A stretch of DNA of 64,000 nucleotides from an uncultured Gemmatimonadales bacterium (GCA_947259315.1 CAMYLR010000021.1:1-64000); one strand, 5' to 3'; positions 1 to 9,256 are shown, numbered from the stretch's first letter. The notes: generated by a model not told the origin, from the sequence alone. Made by a program: numbers and translations.

Positions 1-24
1 TGGTGGGTGGTGAGGGGTGGAACG

Positions 25-1317
25 CTACCGTTTTTCGATTGGCGTGTAGTCCCGTTGTGCAGGCCCGGTATACAGCTGTCGCGGTCTCGCGATCTTGCCC
101 GCCGGATCAGAAATCATCTCCCGCCAATGCGACGCCCATCCAACAGACCGGCCAAGGGCAAACATCACCGTGAACATCGAGGTCGGAATACCGAGGGCGC
201 GATAGATTATCCCTGAGTAAAAGTCGACGTTCGGGTAGAGGTTCTTTTCGATGAAGTAGTCGTCCTTGAGGGCAACCTGCTCGAGCTCCTGGGCCAGGTC
301 GAACAACGGCGTATCCTTGCGGTCGAGTCGCTGCAAGATTTTGTGGCACATGTCGCGGATGATCGTCGCTCGGGGATCGAAGTTCTTGTAGACGCGGTGA
401 CCAAAGCCCATCAGCCGGAATGAATCTGACTTGTCCTTGGCCTTGTCGACGTACTTCTTGATCTGGCTGACGTCCCCGATTTCTTCGAGCATTTTGAGAA
501 CCGCCTCATTGGCGCCACCGTGTGCAGGTCCCCAAAGTGCGGAGATGCCCGCAGCAATTGCCGAATAGGGGTTTGCGCCGGAGCTACCGGCCATCCGGAC
601 CGTCGAGGTCGAACAGTTTTGTTCATGATCGGCATGCAAAATGAATAGCAGGTCGAGTGCTTCGGCGGCGACCTCATCGATTTCGTAGGGCTCTGCCGGC
701 ACAGCAAACAACATGTGCAGGAAGTTCTGGCAATAGTTCAGATCATTGCGAGGGTAGATAAACGGCTGACCCGTATTCAGCTTGTAAGCCGCGGCGGCGA
801 TCGTCGGCAGTTTCGCGAGAATCCTGTGCGCGAATATGTCGCGGTGATCAGGATTCGATGCGTCCATCTCGCTGTGATAATACGCCGACATGGATCCGAC
901 GACAGCGGACAACATCGCCATGGGGTGTGCGTCGTAACGGAAGCCCTTGAAGAAGTTCAGCATGCCCTCGTTGAGCATGGTGTGCCGGCGAATCGTCCCT
1001 TCGAACTTCTCGAGCTCACTGGTCGTCGGCAGATTGCCGTGTAACAAAAGATAAGAAACTTCGATGAAACTCGATTTCGCGGCGAGCTGCTCTACCGGAT
1101 AGCCCCGGTACATAAGAACGCCTTGTTCGCCATCGATGTAGGTGATGTCAGATTCGCAGCTGCCGGTCGAGACGAAACCGGGGTCGTAGGTAAAGACGCC
1201 CTGTTCCTTGTACAGCTTCGCGACATCGATAACTTCGGGACCGATCGTCCCGGTCCTCACGGGCAGCTCCAACTCGGTACCGTTGGGGCTGATCAGGCGG
1301 AATGCATCCTGGCTCAT
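25..1317 (-). CDS. gltA: Citrate synthase (type II, proteobacterial-like)
   Basis: 430 aa ORF with [37 protein letters not shown] and PNVDFYSG motifs typical of citrate synthase. Confidence 0.97.
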   Translation of the reverse strand: MSQDAFRLISPNGTELELPVRTGTIGPEVIDVAKLYKEQGVFTYDPGFVSTGSCESDITYIDGEQGVLMYRGYPVEQLAAKSSFIEVSYLLLHGNLPTTSELEKFEGTIRRHTMLNEGMLNFFKGFRYDAHPMAMLSAVVGSMSAYYHSEMDASNPDHRDIFAHRILAKLPTIAAAAYKLNTGQPFIYPRNDLNYCQNFLHMLFAVPAEPYEIDEVAAEALDLLFILHADHEQNCSTSTVRMAGSSGANPYSAIAAGISALWGPAHGGANEAVLKMLEEIGDVSQIKKYVDKAKDKSDSFRLMGFGHRVYKNFDPRATIIRDMCHKILQRLDRKDTPLFDLAQELEQVALKDDYFIEKNLYPNVDFYSGIIYRALGIPTSMFTVMFALGRSVGWASHWREMISDPAGKIARPRQLYTGPAQRDYTPIEKR

Positions 1318-1434
1318 GTTTCTTCCTCAAATGTCCTTGAATAAAGCGCTATGAGCATAGCAGAGCTCCGCGACCCGGGGAGTCGTGGAATAACGCAATT
1401 GGACCAGGGTTGCTGTCGAAACAGCGGCTGGTTG

Positions 1435-1638
1435 TCAGCTCATACCGTATTTGCGGCGGAACTTGTCTACGCGTCCGCCGGAATCGACAATCTTTTGCTT
1501 GCCCGTGTAGAACGGGTGGCAGGAGGAGCACACCTCGATCAGGAGATCCTCGCCGAGCGTCGAGCGCGTCGTAAATTCGTTGCCGCAACTACAGGTGACT
1601 TTGATGGCAGTGTAATTGGGGTGAATGTCGGCTTTCAT
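1435..1638 (-). CDS. rpmE: 50S ribosomal protein L31 (zinc-binding form)
   Basis: [27 protein letters not shown]...[32 protein letters not shown] track start is 10 codons upstream. Confidence 0.96.
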   Translation of the reverse strand: MKADIHPNYTAIKVTCSCGNEFTTRSTLGEDLLIEVCSSCHPFYTGKQKIVDSGGRVDKFRRKYGMS

Positions 1639-1719
1639 CTTGGCTCTCCCGAGCGCGCTGCTTCGCAAAAAGGTCGCGTAGGATATAGCGAAGCGCCTGC
1701 AGCCGCAAGCCCCGGACTC

Positions 1720-1742
1720 TTATCCACAGAACCTGTGGATAA
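1720..1742. promoter_or_regulatory. Inverted pair of consensus DnaA-box sequences upstream of rpmE
   Basis: TTATCCACA (1720-1728) gaacc TGTGGATAA (1734-1742), exact matches to TTATNCACA, followed by ACTGTGGATTG. Confidence 0.5.
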
Positions 1743-2022
1743 GACTGTGGATTGAAATTGAGTGAATGGCCTAAGGTGCGGATTTGCAAGCAGGCTTGTC
1801 AATTTGACTATTTTGTGTCCATATTTGATTCCGCAGGAAAAACAATCATTTAGGAGCGCTTCACGACCCACAAAGTGAATTCGGACGTCTCTTTTACTAC
1901 TAATCAAAGGACTCCCGAAATCCTTGTGCATAAATGTACGATGCGGAAAATCTCCCGAGCGTCGCCAGGCAAGGCCGAATGGCACCAGAACGCGCGCCGG
2001 AGCCCCGCCTTCCTGACCGCCT

Positions 2023-2856
2023 TCAGGACTTCTCCGGCAAAAATTCAGCCTGCAGGTCGTTGAGGAAACGCCTGCCAAGCGGCGTTGCCCGCCAGCGCGA
2101 TTCGTCCTGCCGCGCAACCAACCCCTTCTTGCAGGCCTCGCGCATGACCCTCGGCAGCTCGTCGGCGGACAGCCCCGTCCTTTCGCGAAAGATCCTGTCA
2201 CTGAAGCCGTCGCTCAGTCGCAGCGCATTCAACATGAATTCGAAGACGAGATCCGTCGCGGCTACAGGGACCAATGCAGCGCCCTGCTCCCCGGCCTCGA
2301 TGGTCTTCATATACTGCAGCGGGTGGGCGGGCTTTTGGTACCGGAATACCCCCCGGGAATTACTTACCTTGCCGTGGGCACCGGCCCCCGCCGCCAGGTA
2401 ATCGCCGAAGAGCCAGTAATTCAGGTTATGTGCGCAGACCTTGTCGTCGCGCGCAAACGCCGAGACCTCGTATTGCCGGTAGCCGTTTTCGGCCAGCAAC
2501 GCCTGTCCACGCTCCTGCATTATGTGCGTGATCTCTTCATCGGCCACGGTGTAGCCAAGATCGCCCGACCCGGCTATCACGATCCTCGTCGGTCCCGAGC
2601 GGGTCAGCTCAAACCCCGGCACCCCGAACCGATCCTCGAACCCGAGCTGGATCGTCTCGCCGCCCTCGATCGGATCGTTCGGCGGGTAGTTCATCGCTTC
2701 GTCATCGAAGAACGCCGTCAGTCCCTGCGCGTTGCCCTCGATGATCAATGCCTGACTCAGCGAATCGGCCGATCGCAGAGCCGCGACTTCGGTTTCCATG
2801 TCGACGTTCGAGCAGGCGGTCGCCGCGATGATCAGGCACAACAGCGCGCGAGACAC
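2023..2856 (-). CDS. Chimeric ORF: N-terminal lipoprotein with SnoaL/DUF4440-like domain joined in frame to C-terminal part of HemW
   Basis: N-term ALLCLIIAATACSNVD lipobox and DUF4440-like ...FFDDEAMNYPPND...SGDLGYTVA; C-term EEITHIMQERGQALLAENGYRQYEVSAFA...HNLNYWLFGDYLAAGAGAHGKV...FEFMLNALRL is HemW C-terminus without its radical SAM domain. Confidence 0.75.
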   Translation of the reverse strand: MSRALLCLIIAATACSNVDMETEVAALRSADSLSQALIIEGNAQGLTAFFDDEAMNYPPNDPIEGGETIQLGFEDRFGVPGFELTRSGPTRIVIAGSGDLGYTVADEEITHIMQERGQALLAENGYRQYEVSAFARDDKVCAHNLNYWLFGDYLAAGAGAHGKVSNSRGVFRYQKPAHPLQYMKTIEAGEQGAALVPVAATDLVFEFMLNALRLSDGFSDRIFRERTGLSADELPRVMREACKKGLVARQDESRWRATPLGRRFLNDLQAEFLPEKS

Positions 2857-2974
2857 CGCTAATCTCCCATGCGCTTGGTTCTCGTCGGTTCGATCGGGCA
2901 CAGCGCGGTATCGTACTAGAACACGTTTCATTCCCAAGCTCCTTTCAGGGCCACAACTCACAAAGGAGGCATCG

Positions 2975-3223
2975 ATGAGTGGCAAGACGATAGAAGCCGG
3001 GGAAGGTCGGTTACAAGAGTTGACGCCGGATGTGATCCGCGCGTTGAACCGGCTGCGAAAGGCGACCTACGTCGAGGGGGTACTACCGCAGCGGATCAAG
3101 GTCGGGGTCGGCCTCGCGATCTCCGCGGCGATCCGGTGCGAGCCGTGCATCGAGGGGTACGCCCACTCGGCCGCGAAATCGGGCTTGAGCACTACCACGA
3201 GCCAGTACCGGGCTCGCCTTTGA
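2975..3223 (+). pseudogene. Truncated carboxymuconolactone decarboxylase/AhpD-like protein
   Basis: MSGKTIEAGEGRLQELTPDVIRALNRLRKATYVEGVLPQRIKVGVGLAISAAIRCEPCIEGYAHSAAKSGLS then homology stops; RBS AAAGGAGG upstream; runs into the 3' end of the convergent gene. Confidence 0.55.
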
Positions 3224-3746
3224 TGGGACCCACGATCTCGCTCGTGACCCATCCACCGTAGAAACCACCTGGCTGAGGCTCGACCCGCTCGCCGTCGACG
3301 AGGCACTCGAGCTTGGCGGGATAGAACGACACGTAGTTGGACATCGACTCGAAGCCCTCGAATGGCTCCGGATAGCCCCACGCGGCGTCATCGATCGTGC
3401 GGCCGTTGACTTTCACCGACCAATACGCCGCCCGTCCCTTCCACTCACAGAGCGTGGACGTCGGGGAAGGCCCAAGAAACTCGCGCCGCACATCGGACAT
3501 CGGGATGTAGAAGACGGGTGGGCTCGCGGTCTCGAGCACACGAATAGAGTTCTGGCTGTCGGCGATCACGACCCCGCCACTCGACACTTGAACCCGACGC
3601 GGGTCAAGGGCGATCCGTGGCGGACGGGGATAGTCCCACACCGATTCCTGACCGGGCCCCGGTTCGATGGCAAAAAGCGGCCGGGTCTCTCCCGTGTAGC
3701 GCCACTTCTCACGCATCCGCAGTATGGCTGGCGAGACGTCACTCAT
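3192..3746 (-). CDS. DUF427 domain-containing protein
   Basis: VSSGGVVIADSQNSIRVLET...YIPMSDVRREFLGPSPTSTLCEWKGRAAYWSVKVNGRTIDDAAWGYPEP. Confidence 0.85.
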   Translation of the reverse strand: MSDVSPAILRMREKWRYTGETRPLFAIEPGPGQESVWDYPRPPRIALDPRRVQVSSGGVVIADSQNSIRVLETASPPVFYIPMSDVRREFLGPSPTSTLCEWKGRAAYWSVKVNGRTIDDAAWGYPEPFEGFESMSNYVSFYPAKLECLVDGERVEPQPGGFYGGWVTSEIVGPIKGEPGTGSW

Positions 3747-4340
3747 CTACTCAGCTACTTCGAGCGGAGCTATGGCGAATAAAACGTGGAACGGCCGGCA
3801 GTAGATGACGACGCTCATCTGAGCACTCACGTCCACTTCGTCGGGAATCGGGTAGTTCTGGTTGCCGACATTCCCCTTGAGCTTGTCTAGCTCGATGTAC
3901 CCTCGGGATTCGAGCTCGTCCCGATTCTCAGGGTTGGGGTGTCCAGCCAACAGCACCCGCAGGTCGGGACCGTTGGTGACGCGGAAGTCCTCGACCCGAA
4001 GGACGTGTGAACCGTCTTCGAGGCGATAGATCGTGGCCGCGCCGCTGCCCTTGTGGAACGCGTCGGCGTCGCGAAAAGAGCCTCTCTTGACCACGGTCGT
4101 GTTCACCATCGGCGCCGGCATGGCCTCGTTCATCTCGTGCACCTGATCGGCGACGGTCGCCATCTCCGCCTCGACCTCGGCTCGTGTCATGTCATCCGGA
4201 ACGACGGCCGCTGCCGCAAAAGGGAATTCCTCGTCAACCGTCTGGTCGAGAAACAGCGGCGATATGAGCCACCAGCCAACCACGACATGCGGAACAGCAA
4301 CAAGGACGGCTATCCAGAATCGTTTCCCAGTGGGCATCAA
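3747..4340 (-). CDS. DM13 domain-containing membrane-anchored protein
   Basis: N-terminal TM; KRGSFRDADAFHKGSGAATIYRLEDGSHVLRVEDFRVTNGPDLRVLLAGHP is DM13-like. Confidence 0.8.
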   Translation of the reverse strand: MMPTGKRFWIAVLVAVPHVVVGWWLISPLFLDQTVDEEFPFAAAAVVPDDMTRAEVEAEMATVADQVHEMNEAMPAPMVNTTVVKRGSFRDADAFHKGSGAATIYRLEDGSHVLRVEDFRVTNGPDLRVLLAGHPNPENRDELESRGYIELDKLKGNVGNQNYPIPDEVDVSAQMSVVIYCRPFHVLFAIAPLEVAE

Positions 4341-4362
4341 TCGCTCCTGTCAAATAGGTTGC

Positions 4363-4926
4363 CTAGTGTGTTTTTCTGCGCACGATCGGTCGTCCCCCGC
4401 GGCGCTCGATCTCCTCGAACCCGGCGTCGTCGAACATCGCGAGGGCGCCTGTGAACATAGCGGCGTTCTCCTTGCGGCCGCGCGAGGCGTCGATCGGATA
4501 CCCCTCGACGTGCACAGCGCCCCTTCGCTTGGCGTATTTGATCGCACCATCGAGCAGCTGGGTCGCCACGCCGGTGCCGCGGTGCCCGCGCTTTATGTAG
4601 AAGCAGACGATCGACCACACCGGCGTGTCGTCAACGGACTTGAGCTTGGGCGAACGCTGGAGTCGACCGAACTGTTCGCGCGGACCCAGCGAGACCCACC
4701 CGACCAGTTCGCCATCGAGATAGCCGAGAAGACCCGGGACTTCTTCGTCGTCGACGAGCTTTTTAAACCGCTTCTTTAGCCTCTTCCCGGCCTCGGCGCT
4801 GAACTCCTTCGAGGTGACCCGCCACCACATGCACCAGCAACCGGAGTAGGCGCCCGACGGGCCAAAGAGCTCGAGCAGATCGTCCCACCGGTCGGGGGTC
4901 AAGGGACGGACTTTGAGCTTGGCCAA
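4363..4926 (-). CDS. GNAT family N-acetyltransferase
   Basis: LVGWVSLGPREQF...VCFYIKRGHRGTGVATQLLDGAIKYAKRRGAVHVEGYP acetyl-CoA binding motif; probable TTG start inside the longer ORF. Confidence 0.8.
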   Translation of the reverse strand: MAKLKVRPLTPDRWDDLLELFGPSGAYSGCWCMWWRVTSKEFSAEAGKRLKKRFKKLVDDEEVPGLLGYLDGELVGWVSLGPREQFGRLQRSPKLKSVDDTPVWSIVCFYIKRGHRGTGVATQLLDGAIKYAKRRGAVHVEGYPIDASRGRKENAAMFTGALAMFDDAGFEEIERRGGRPIVRRKTH

Positions 4927-4931
4927 ATCGG

Positions 4932-5741
4932 CTACGCGGAGTACGTCGGCTTCTCGACGCCCAGCACGCGATCCTTGAGCGGCGGGAAGCTCTCGCGTGC
5001 CTCGCGCACTGCGTCGAGATCGATCTCGGCGCGCAGGATCCCGGGCTTCTCGTCGAGCTCGGCTATCCGTTCGCCCCACGGATCGTAGACCGCGGAATGG
5101 CCGGCGTACGGATACGCCGATTGCTTGCCGGCCGCATTGCACGCCGCCAGCGCAGCCTGGTTCTCGATCGCGCGCGCCTGGAGCAACGTCCGCCACGCGT
5201 CGACTCGCGGGTAGGGCCACGCGGAGACGATCAAGAGCAGCTCGGCGCCCTTGTCGACTTGCTGTCGGTAGATCTCCGGGAACCGCAGGTCGTAGCAAAT
5301 CGTGAGTCCGATATTGGCGCCCAGCGCCTCGAACGTGACCACGTCGTGGCCGGCGCTGAGCACGTCGGCCTCGCGCGCTTCTTGATACGAGAAGAGATGG
5401 ACCTTGCGATAGGTGGCCAACCGCTTGCCGTCGGGGTCGTAGACCAGCGCGGTGTTGTACAGCTTATCGCCGTCCCGTTCGACGATTGATCCCGCGACCA
5501 ATACGACACCCGCTTCTTTGGCCAGCGCCAACATCGCTTCACCGATCGGACCGTCGACAGATTGTCCGATCTCCGCGTAGTGATCGAAGTCGAACCACCC
5601 CCTCAACCACATCTCGGGGAGCAACACGACATCGGCTCCTTCACGGGCCTCTTCACGCACCATCTTGATTGTGCGCGCGATGCGTTCGTCGGTCGTCTCG
5701 TCGACGCCAACGTCGAGTTGTATGGCGGAGACGCGGACCAT
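4932..5741 (-). CDS. Carbon-nitrogen hydrolase (nitrilase/omega-amidase family)
   Basis: VVLLPEMWLRGW, KVHLFSYQEA, GLTICYDLRFPE: E-K-C catalytic triad contexts. Confidence 0.92.
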   Translation of the reverse strand: MVRVSAIQLDVGVDETTDERIARTIKMVREEAREGADVVLLPEMWLRGWFDFDHYAEIGQSVDGPIGEAMLALAKEAGVVLVAGSIVERDGDKLYNTALVYDPDGKRLATYRKVHLFSYQEAREADVLSAGHDVVTFEALGANIGLTICYDLRFPEIYRQQVDKGAELLLIVSAWPYPRVDAWRTLLQARAIENQAALAACNAAGKQSAYPYAGHSAVYDPWGERIAELDEKPGILRAEIDLDAVREARESFPPLKDRVLGVEKPTYSA

Positions 5742-5754
5742 GTCGTCCACGAAG

Positions 5755-6453
5755 CTAATCCGAAAACAACGAGGGCGTGCCCTCCAGCGACAGCAACCGC
5801 CGCTTGTAGCTGATACCGCCGCCGTATCCACCGAGCGAGCCGTCGGCTCTCACGACCCGGTGGCACGGCACGACGATCGCGACCGGGTTGTGATTGAGCG
5901 CGTTCCCAACCGCACGGGCGGCCTTTGGACTACCGATCCGCCGAGCGACCTCGCTATAAGGAACGACTTCGCCGAACGGGATCGTCTGGACGCACCCGAG
6001 AACGTCTTGCTCGAACCCGCTCAGTCGAGTCAGATCGACCGGCAGCTCGAACCGCGACCGTTCGCCGGCGAAGTATTCGTGGATCTGACGCTCAGTCTGA
6101 GCCAACCGCTCGGTGTCGTGAATCGCCGGCCGTTCCGGGTACAACGACGCGAGGTGGCGGACAAACGTTTCCGAGTCAGGCTGCTGCCAAGACACCCGCG
6201 ACAACCCAGTATCGGTTGCGGCAACGTTCATCGCTCCGAACGGAGTTTCGAATTGGTGCCAATGAATCGCTTCCTCGGCGCTGCACGACTGCAGACCCCC
6301 TAGCAATGACGTGTATTCGGTGGCCTGATCGCGACACCGGCGACACTCACCCAAGTGTTCCGCCAGAGCCAGGCTCGACTTCGGATCCATGTCTCCGATC
6401 ACGAACGCCAGCACCTGCTCTTCGGAAACGTCGCGGCACGGCTCACGCTTCAT
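5755..6453 (-). CDS. Fusion of zf-HC2 anti-sigma-type zinc finger with O6-alkylguanine-DNA alkyltransferase (Ogt/MGMT)
   Basis: N-term CRDVSEEQVLAFVIGDMDPKSSLALAEHLGECRRC (HxxxCxxC); C-term FGEVVPYSEVARRIGSPKAARAVGNALNHNPVAIVVPCHRVVRADGSLGGYGGG (PCHRV active site). Confidence 0.93.
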   Translation of the reverse strand: MKREPCRDVSEEQVLAFVIGDMDPKSSLALAEHLGECRRCRDQATEYTSLLGGLQSCSAEEAIHWHQFETPFGAMNVAATDTGLSRVSWQQPDSETFVRHLASLYPERPAIHDTERLAQTERQIHEYFAGERSRFELPVDLTRLSGFEQDVLGCVQTIPFGEVVPYSEVARRIGSPKAARAVGNALNHNPVAIVVPCHRVVRADGSLGGYGGGISYKRRLLSLEGTPSLFSD

Positions 6454-7007
6454 CGCTCCACCTCTTCCTCCCAGATGTCCAATAGACTCTCACGTAATCT
6501 CTTCACCCCATAGTGAACGTTGGCTCGAGCGCTTTCCGTGGACGATTCCAATCGCTCCGCGATCGTCGGGTAGTCGAGACCTTCCGCCCAGCGCAACCAC
6601 ACCGCCTCGCGTTGCTTTGTCGGGAGCTTGGCGCACTGCTCTCGCACCCGGGCCCGCGTCGCTTCGTCGAGGCCCCGGAAGCCGGCATCGGGCGGTTGTT
6701 GATCACCCGCGGCCGCTCCGGGATCGATACCCTGCAGCGCGCGTCGACTGAACCGTTTGCGGGCGAGGCTGTCCAGGGCGGCGTTTGTCGCCACTCGATA
6801 GAGCCACGCCCGCACGTTCGATCCGGGTCCGTCATCGGGCGGCTTCTCGACCGCCGAGACCCACACCTGCTGCAAGATGTCTTCGGCGTCGTCATCGTTG
6901 CCCGTCATCCGTCCGAGATGTCGCCGTAGCTCCGGTCCGTACCGCCCGACCCATCCCTCCACGCGGTCCTGCGAGGCGCGACTCAATACGGTTGGCGCTT
7001 TGCTCAA
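6450..7007 (-). CDS. ECF-type RNA polymerase sigma factor
   Basis: Sigma region 2 (GNDDDAEDILQQVWVSA...VRAWLYRVATNAALD) and region 4 (KLPTKQREAVWLRWAEGLDYPTIAERLESSTESARANVHYGVKRL); TTG start overlapping upstream TGA; ATGA overlap with downstream gene. Confidence 0.92.
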   Translation of the reverse strand: MSKAPTVLSRASQDRVEGWVGRYGPELRRHLGRMTGNDDDAEDILQQVWVSAVEKPPDDGPGSNVRAWLYRVATNAALDSLARKRFSRRALQGIDPGAAAGDQQPPDAGFRGLDEATRARVREQCAKLPTKQREAVWLRWAEGLDYPTIAERLESSTESARANVHYGVKRLRESLLDIWEEEVER

Positions 7008-7129
7008 GCCAGCGGCGCCGGATAGAGCAGCCCGACGATCGGGCCCAGCAGGATGAACGGGAGCAACACGCACGATCCCACCAGGATCCACTCTGCGGTC
7101 TCGGTCCAAGCCCGAATGCGGTGTTTCAT
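7004..7129 (-). CDS. 41-aa putative single-TM peptide at head of sigma/anti-sigma operon
   Basis: MKHRIRAWTETAEWILVGSCVLLPFILLGPIVGLLYPAPLA*, read directly from reverse complement; absent from ORF track (too short); stop overlaps sigma start. Confidence 0.6.
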   Translation of the reverse strand: MKHRIRAWTETAEWILVGSCVLLPFILLGPIVGLLYPAPLA

Positions 7130-7212
7130 GTCTGCCTCTCTAGTGCTTGTGAACTCGTCAGCTAGTTTTTGTCGTTCTGCTACCCGTATAACGACTGGCG
7201 TGCGCAGACATA

Positions 7213-7252
7213 AAAAGCAGACGGTCCTGCGAGAAAACCCTCACAGGACCGC
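7213..7252 (-). terminator. Intrinsic terminator after the 7279-7803 gene
   Basis: Minus strand CGGTCCTG-N14-CAGGACCG stem followed by TCTGCTTTTT. Confidence 0.6.
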
Positions 7253-7278
7253 CCAAACCACAAGCTCAGGATTGCGTC

Positions 7279-7803
7279 CTACATCCCGTCGTCGTCGTCA
7301 TCCTCGCCAGTACCGACGGTGCCCATGATGCGCCCCTCGACCTTGCCCTCTTCCATCATCGAGACATAGATCTCATCTGAATGGTGGGCGTAGTACTTGT
7401 TGAACAGCGCCTGCGCCTTGTCGTACTCTTCGCGCTCCGGGGTCCCTTCGTCGGGCACCGGATTCGCCTCCTGCCAATCGTCGCACGGTTGGCCACAATC
7501 GGCCTGGATGTCCTCAAAGTTGGCGTACTCAGCCGCTATTACAACGGCCGATGCATTGGACCCCCAGTTGTGGACCATCCAGCGGTAGTTGATCACGTTT
7601 GGATTGAGCAGCCCGCCGGGGTGGAAGTACTGCTCCATCCACGGGAAAACGGTGCCACGATCCCCAAACGGCACCTTGAACGTTGTAACCGTCATGATCC
7701 GGTTGCTCGGCCCGTCGTCATCCTGAGCGAATGCGGCGGGGGCACCCATCAAACCAAAGACCATTACGAGCGCAAAGACGACCCACGCGGTTTTCCGCGC
7801 CAT
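7279..7803 (-). CDS. Secreted protein of unknown function
   Basis: MARKTAWVVFALVMVFGLMGAPAAFAQDD signal peptide; acidic C-terminus GEDDDDDGM. Confidence 0.7.
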   Translation of the reverse strand: MARKTAWVVFALVMVFGLMGAPAAFAQDDDGPSNRIMTVTTFKVPFGDRGTVFPWMEQYFHPGGLLNPNVINYRWMVHNWGSNASAVVIAAEYANFEDIQADCGQPCDDWQEANPVPDEGTPEREEYDKAQALFNKYYAHHSDEIYVSMMEEGKVEGRIMGTVGTGEDDDDDGM

Positions 7804-7893
7804 TGCTAACCTCCTTGATTGTGTAAGAAGAGCGGCCGGCCCCACTCGGAAGCAGCCAGATAGTACTCGCTTCACTGTCGCGGGTCGAGCGAC

Positions 7894-8247
7894 TCAGTCG
7901 TTCAACGTATCGAACAAATCTCGCGGTACCTCGAGCCGCATCCTGAGAAGCGCGGTCGAGTACACCTTCCCCTGGGCGTCGGTCATCAAGCTCACCGTCC
8001 CACCGCCATCGAGTGCGCCGTGCAGTAGAAAATTCAGCGCCTCCAAGTTGTCGAGCTCGAACCGCTCGACCCGACCGTTGATCATGTCTCCAAAATGAGC
8101 CGCCACGCGATCGACCGTCAGGTGCTCTCTGAGAAACGCGTAGCCTTCCGGCGTGTAGGCGATCACGCCGACGTTGGCGGTGTCGCCCTTGTCGCCCGAG
8201 CGGGCGTGAGCCAATTGGCGGAGCTCGACTTCCGGCATCGGTAACGC
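7894..8247 (-). CDS. AtuA-like C-terminal (ferredoxin-fold) domain protein
   Basis: LRQLAHARSGDKGDTANVGVIAY...FGDMINGRVERFELDNLEALNFLLHGALDGGGTVSLMTDAQGK. Confidence 0.85.
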   Translation of the reverse strand, partial: ALPMPEVELRQLAHARSGDKGDTANVGVIAYTPEGYAFLREHLTVDRVAAHFGDMINGRVERFELDNLEALNFLLHGALDGGGTVSLMTDAQGKVYSTALLRMRLEVPRDLFDTLND

Positions 8248-8312
8248 CAAGCTAGTTTGCGATCACTAGAATGCCCGTTTGACATCCATCTTATTTCAGG
8301 AGGACGATCGAT

Positions 8313-9164
8313 ATGACGACCGCTCGGGCGACCTGCATCGCCGTGTTTCTCGGCTTCATGATTCCGGCTACCGCTGCCGCGCAGGACGACGAACCGGAGC
8401 TCGGCTGGCACGACGTCGCCGAGATCACGTTCGTCTTGACCGAGGGGAACGCGAAATCGAACACGCTGGGCGGCAGGAACTTGCTGCAGTATCTGTGGGC
8501 CAACGCTCGTCTCAGCTTTGACGCCGGTGCGATCCGGACCGAGTCGACAACCGTCGAGAAGACCGCCGTCGGCGACTCACAGGATTTCCAGGTCGCCGAG
8601 CAGTCCGATGAAGAGGTCACCGCCGAGAACTACTTCGCACGCTCACGTTACGATCGCGACATCAGCGAAACCTTTTTCTGGTTTGTCGGCGGTGGGTGGG
8701 ACCGGAACACCTTTGCCGGCATCGAGAACCGGTACAACGGCGTCGGCGGCGTGGGAAACGTCTGGTATAAGAGCGACGTCTCGGGTTTTCGCACTGATTA
8801 TGGAGTCACGTACACGTATCAAGACAACGTGGAGGGCGACGACGATGAGTTTGCCGGGCTCCGGATCGGTTGGGACTACTGGCGCCAACTGACCGGCAAC
8901 ACGCGGTTCGTTAGCATCCTGCTGCTAGACGAGAACCTCAGCGAAGGGTCCGACTTCCGGACTGACTTCACCAACTCGCTGGCGGTCTCGATGAGCGACA
9001 ACCTGGCGCTCAAGGCGAGCTATCAGCTGCTGTTCGACAACGAGCCTTCGGGAAGCCTGATCCCGCTGGTCACGTTGGTCGGCGTACCGACCGGTACGCT
9101 CGTATTGGCGCCGCTCGACGAGGTCGACTCGATTTTCACGCTGGCGCTCGTAATCGACATGTAG
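8313..9164 (+). CDS. DUF481-family outer-membrane beta-barrel protein
   Basis: Signal peptide, TEGNAKSNTLGGRNLLQYLW and alternating beta-strand C-terminal half typical of DUF481. Confidence 0.8.
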   Translation: MTTARATCIAVFLGFMIPATAAAQDDEPELGWHDVAEITFVLTEGNAKSNTLGGRNLLQYLWANARLSFDAGAIRTESTTVEKTAVGDSQDFQVAEQSDEEVTAENYFARSRYDRDISETFFWFVGGGWDRNTFAGIENRYNGVGGVGNVWYKSDVSGFRTDYGVTYTYQDNVEGDDDEFAGLRIGWDYWRQLTGNTRFVSILLLDENLSEGSDFRTDFTNSLAVSMSDNLALKASYQLLFDNEPSGSLIPLVTLVGVPTGTLVLAPLDEVDSIFTLALVIDM

Positions 9165-9256
9165 CCGGTGGCGGGCTCCTAAAAACCCGAAGGGGCCGGC
9201 AGAGAACCACTCCGCCGACCCCAACGAGCCTCTGACCGCTTCGCTGGCAGCGCGTC

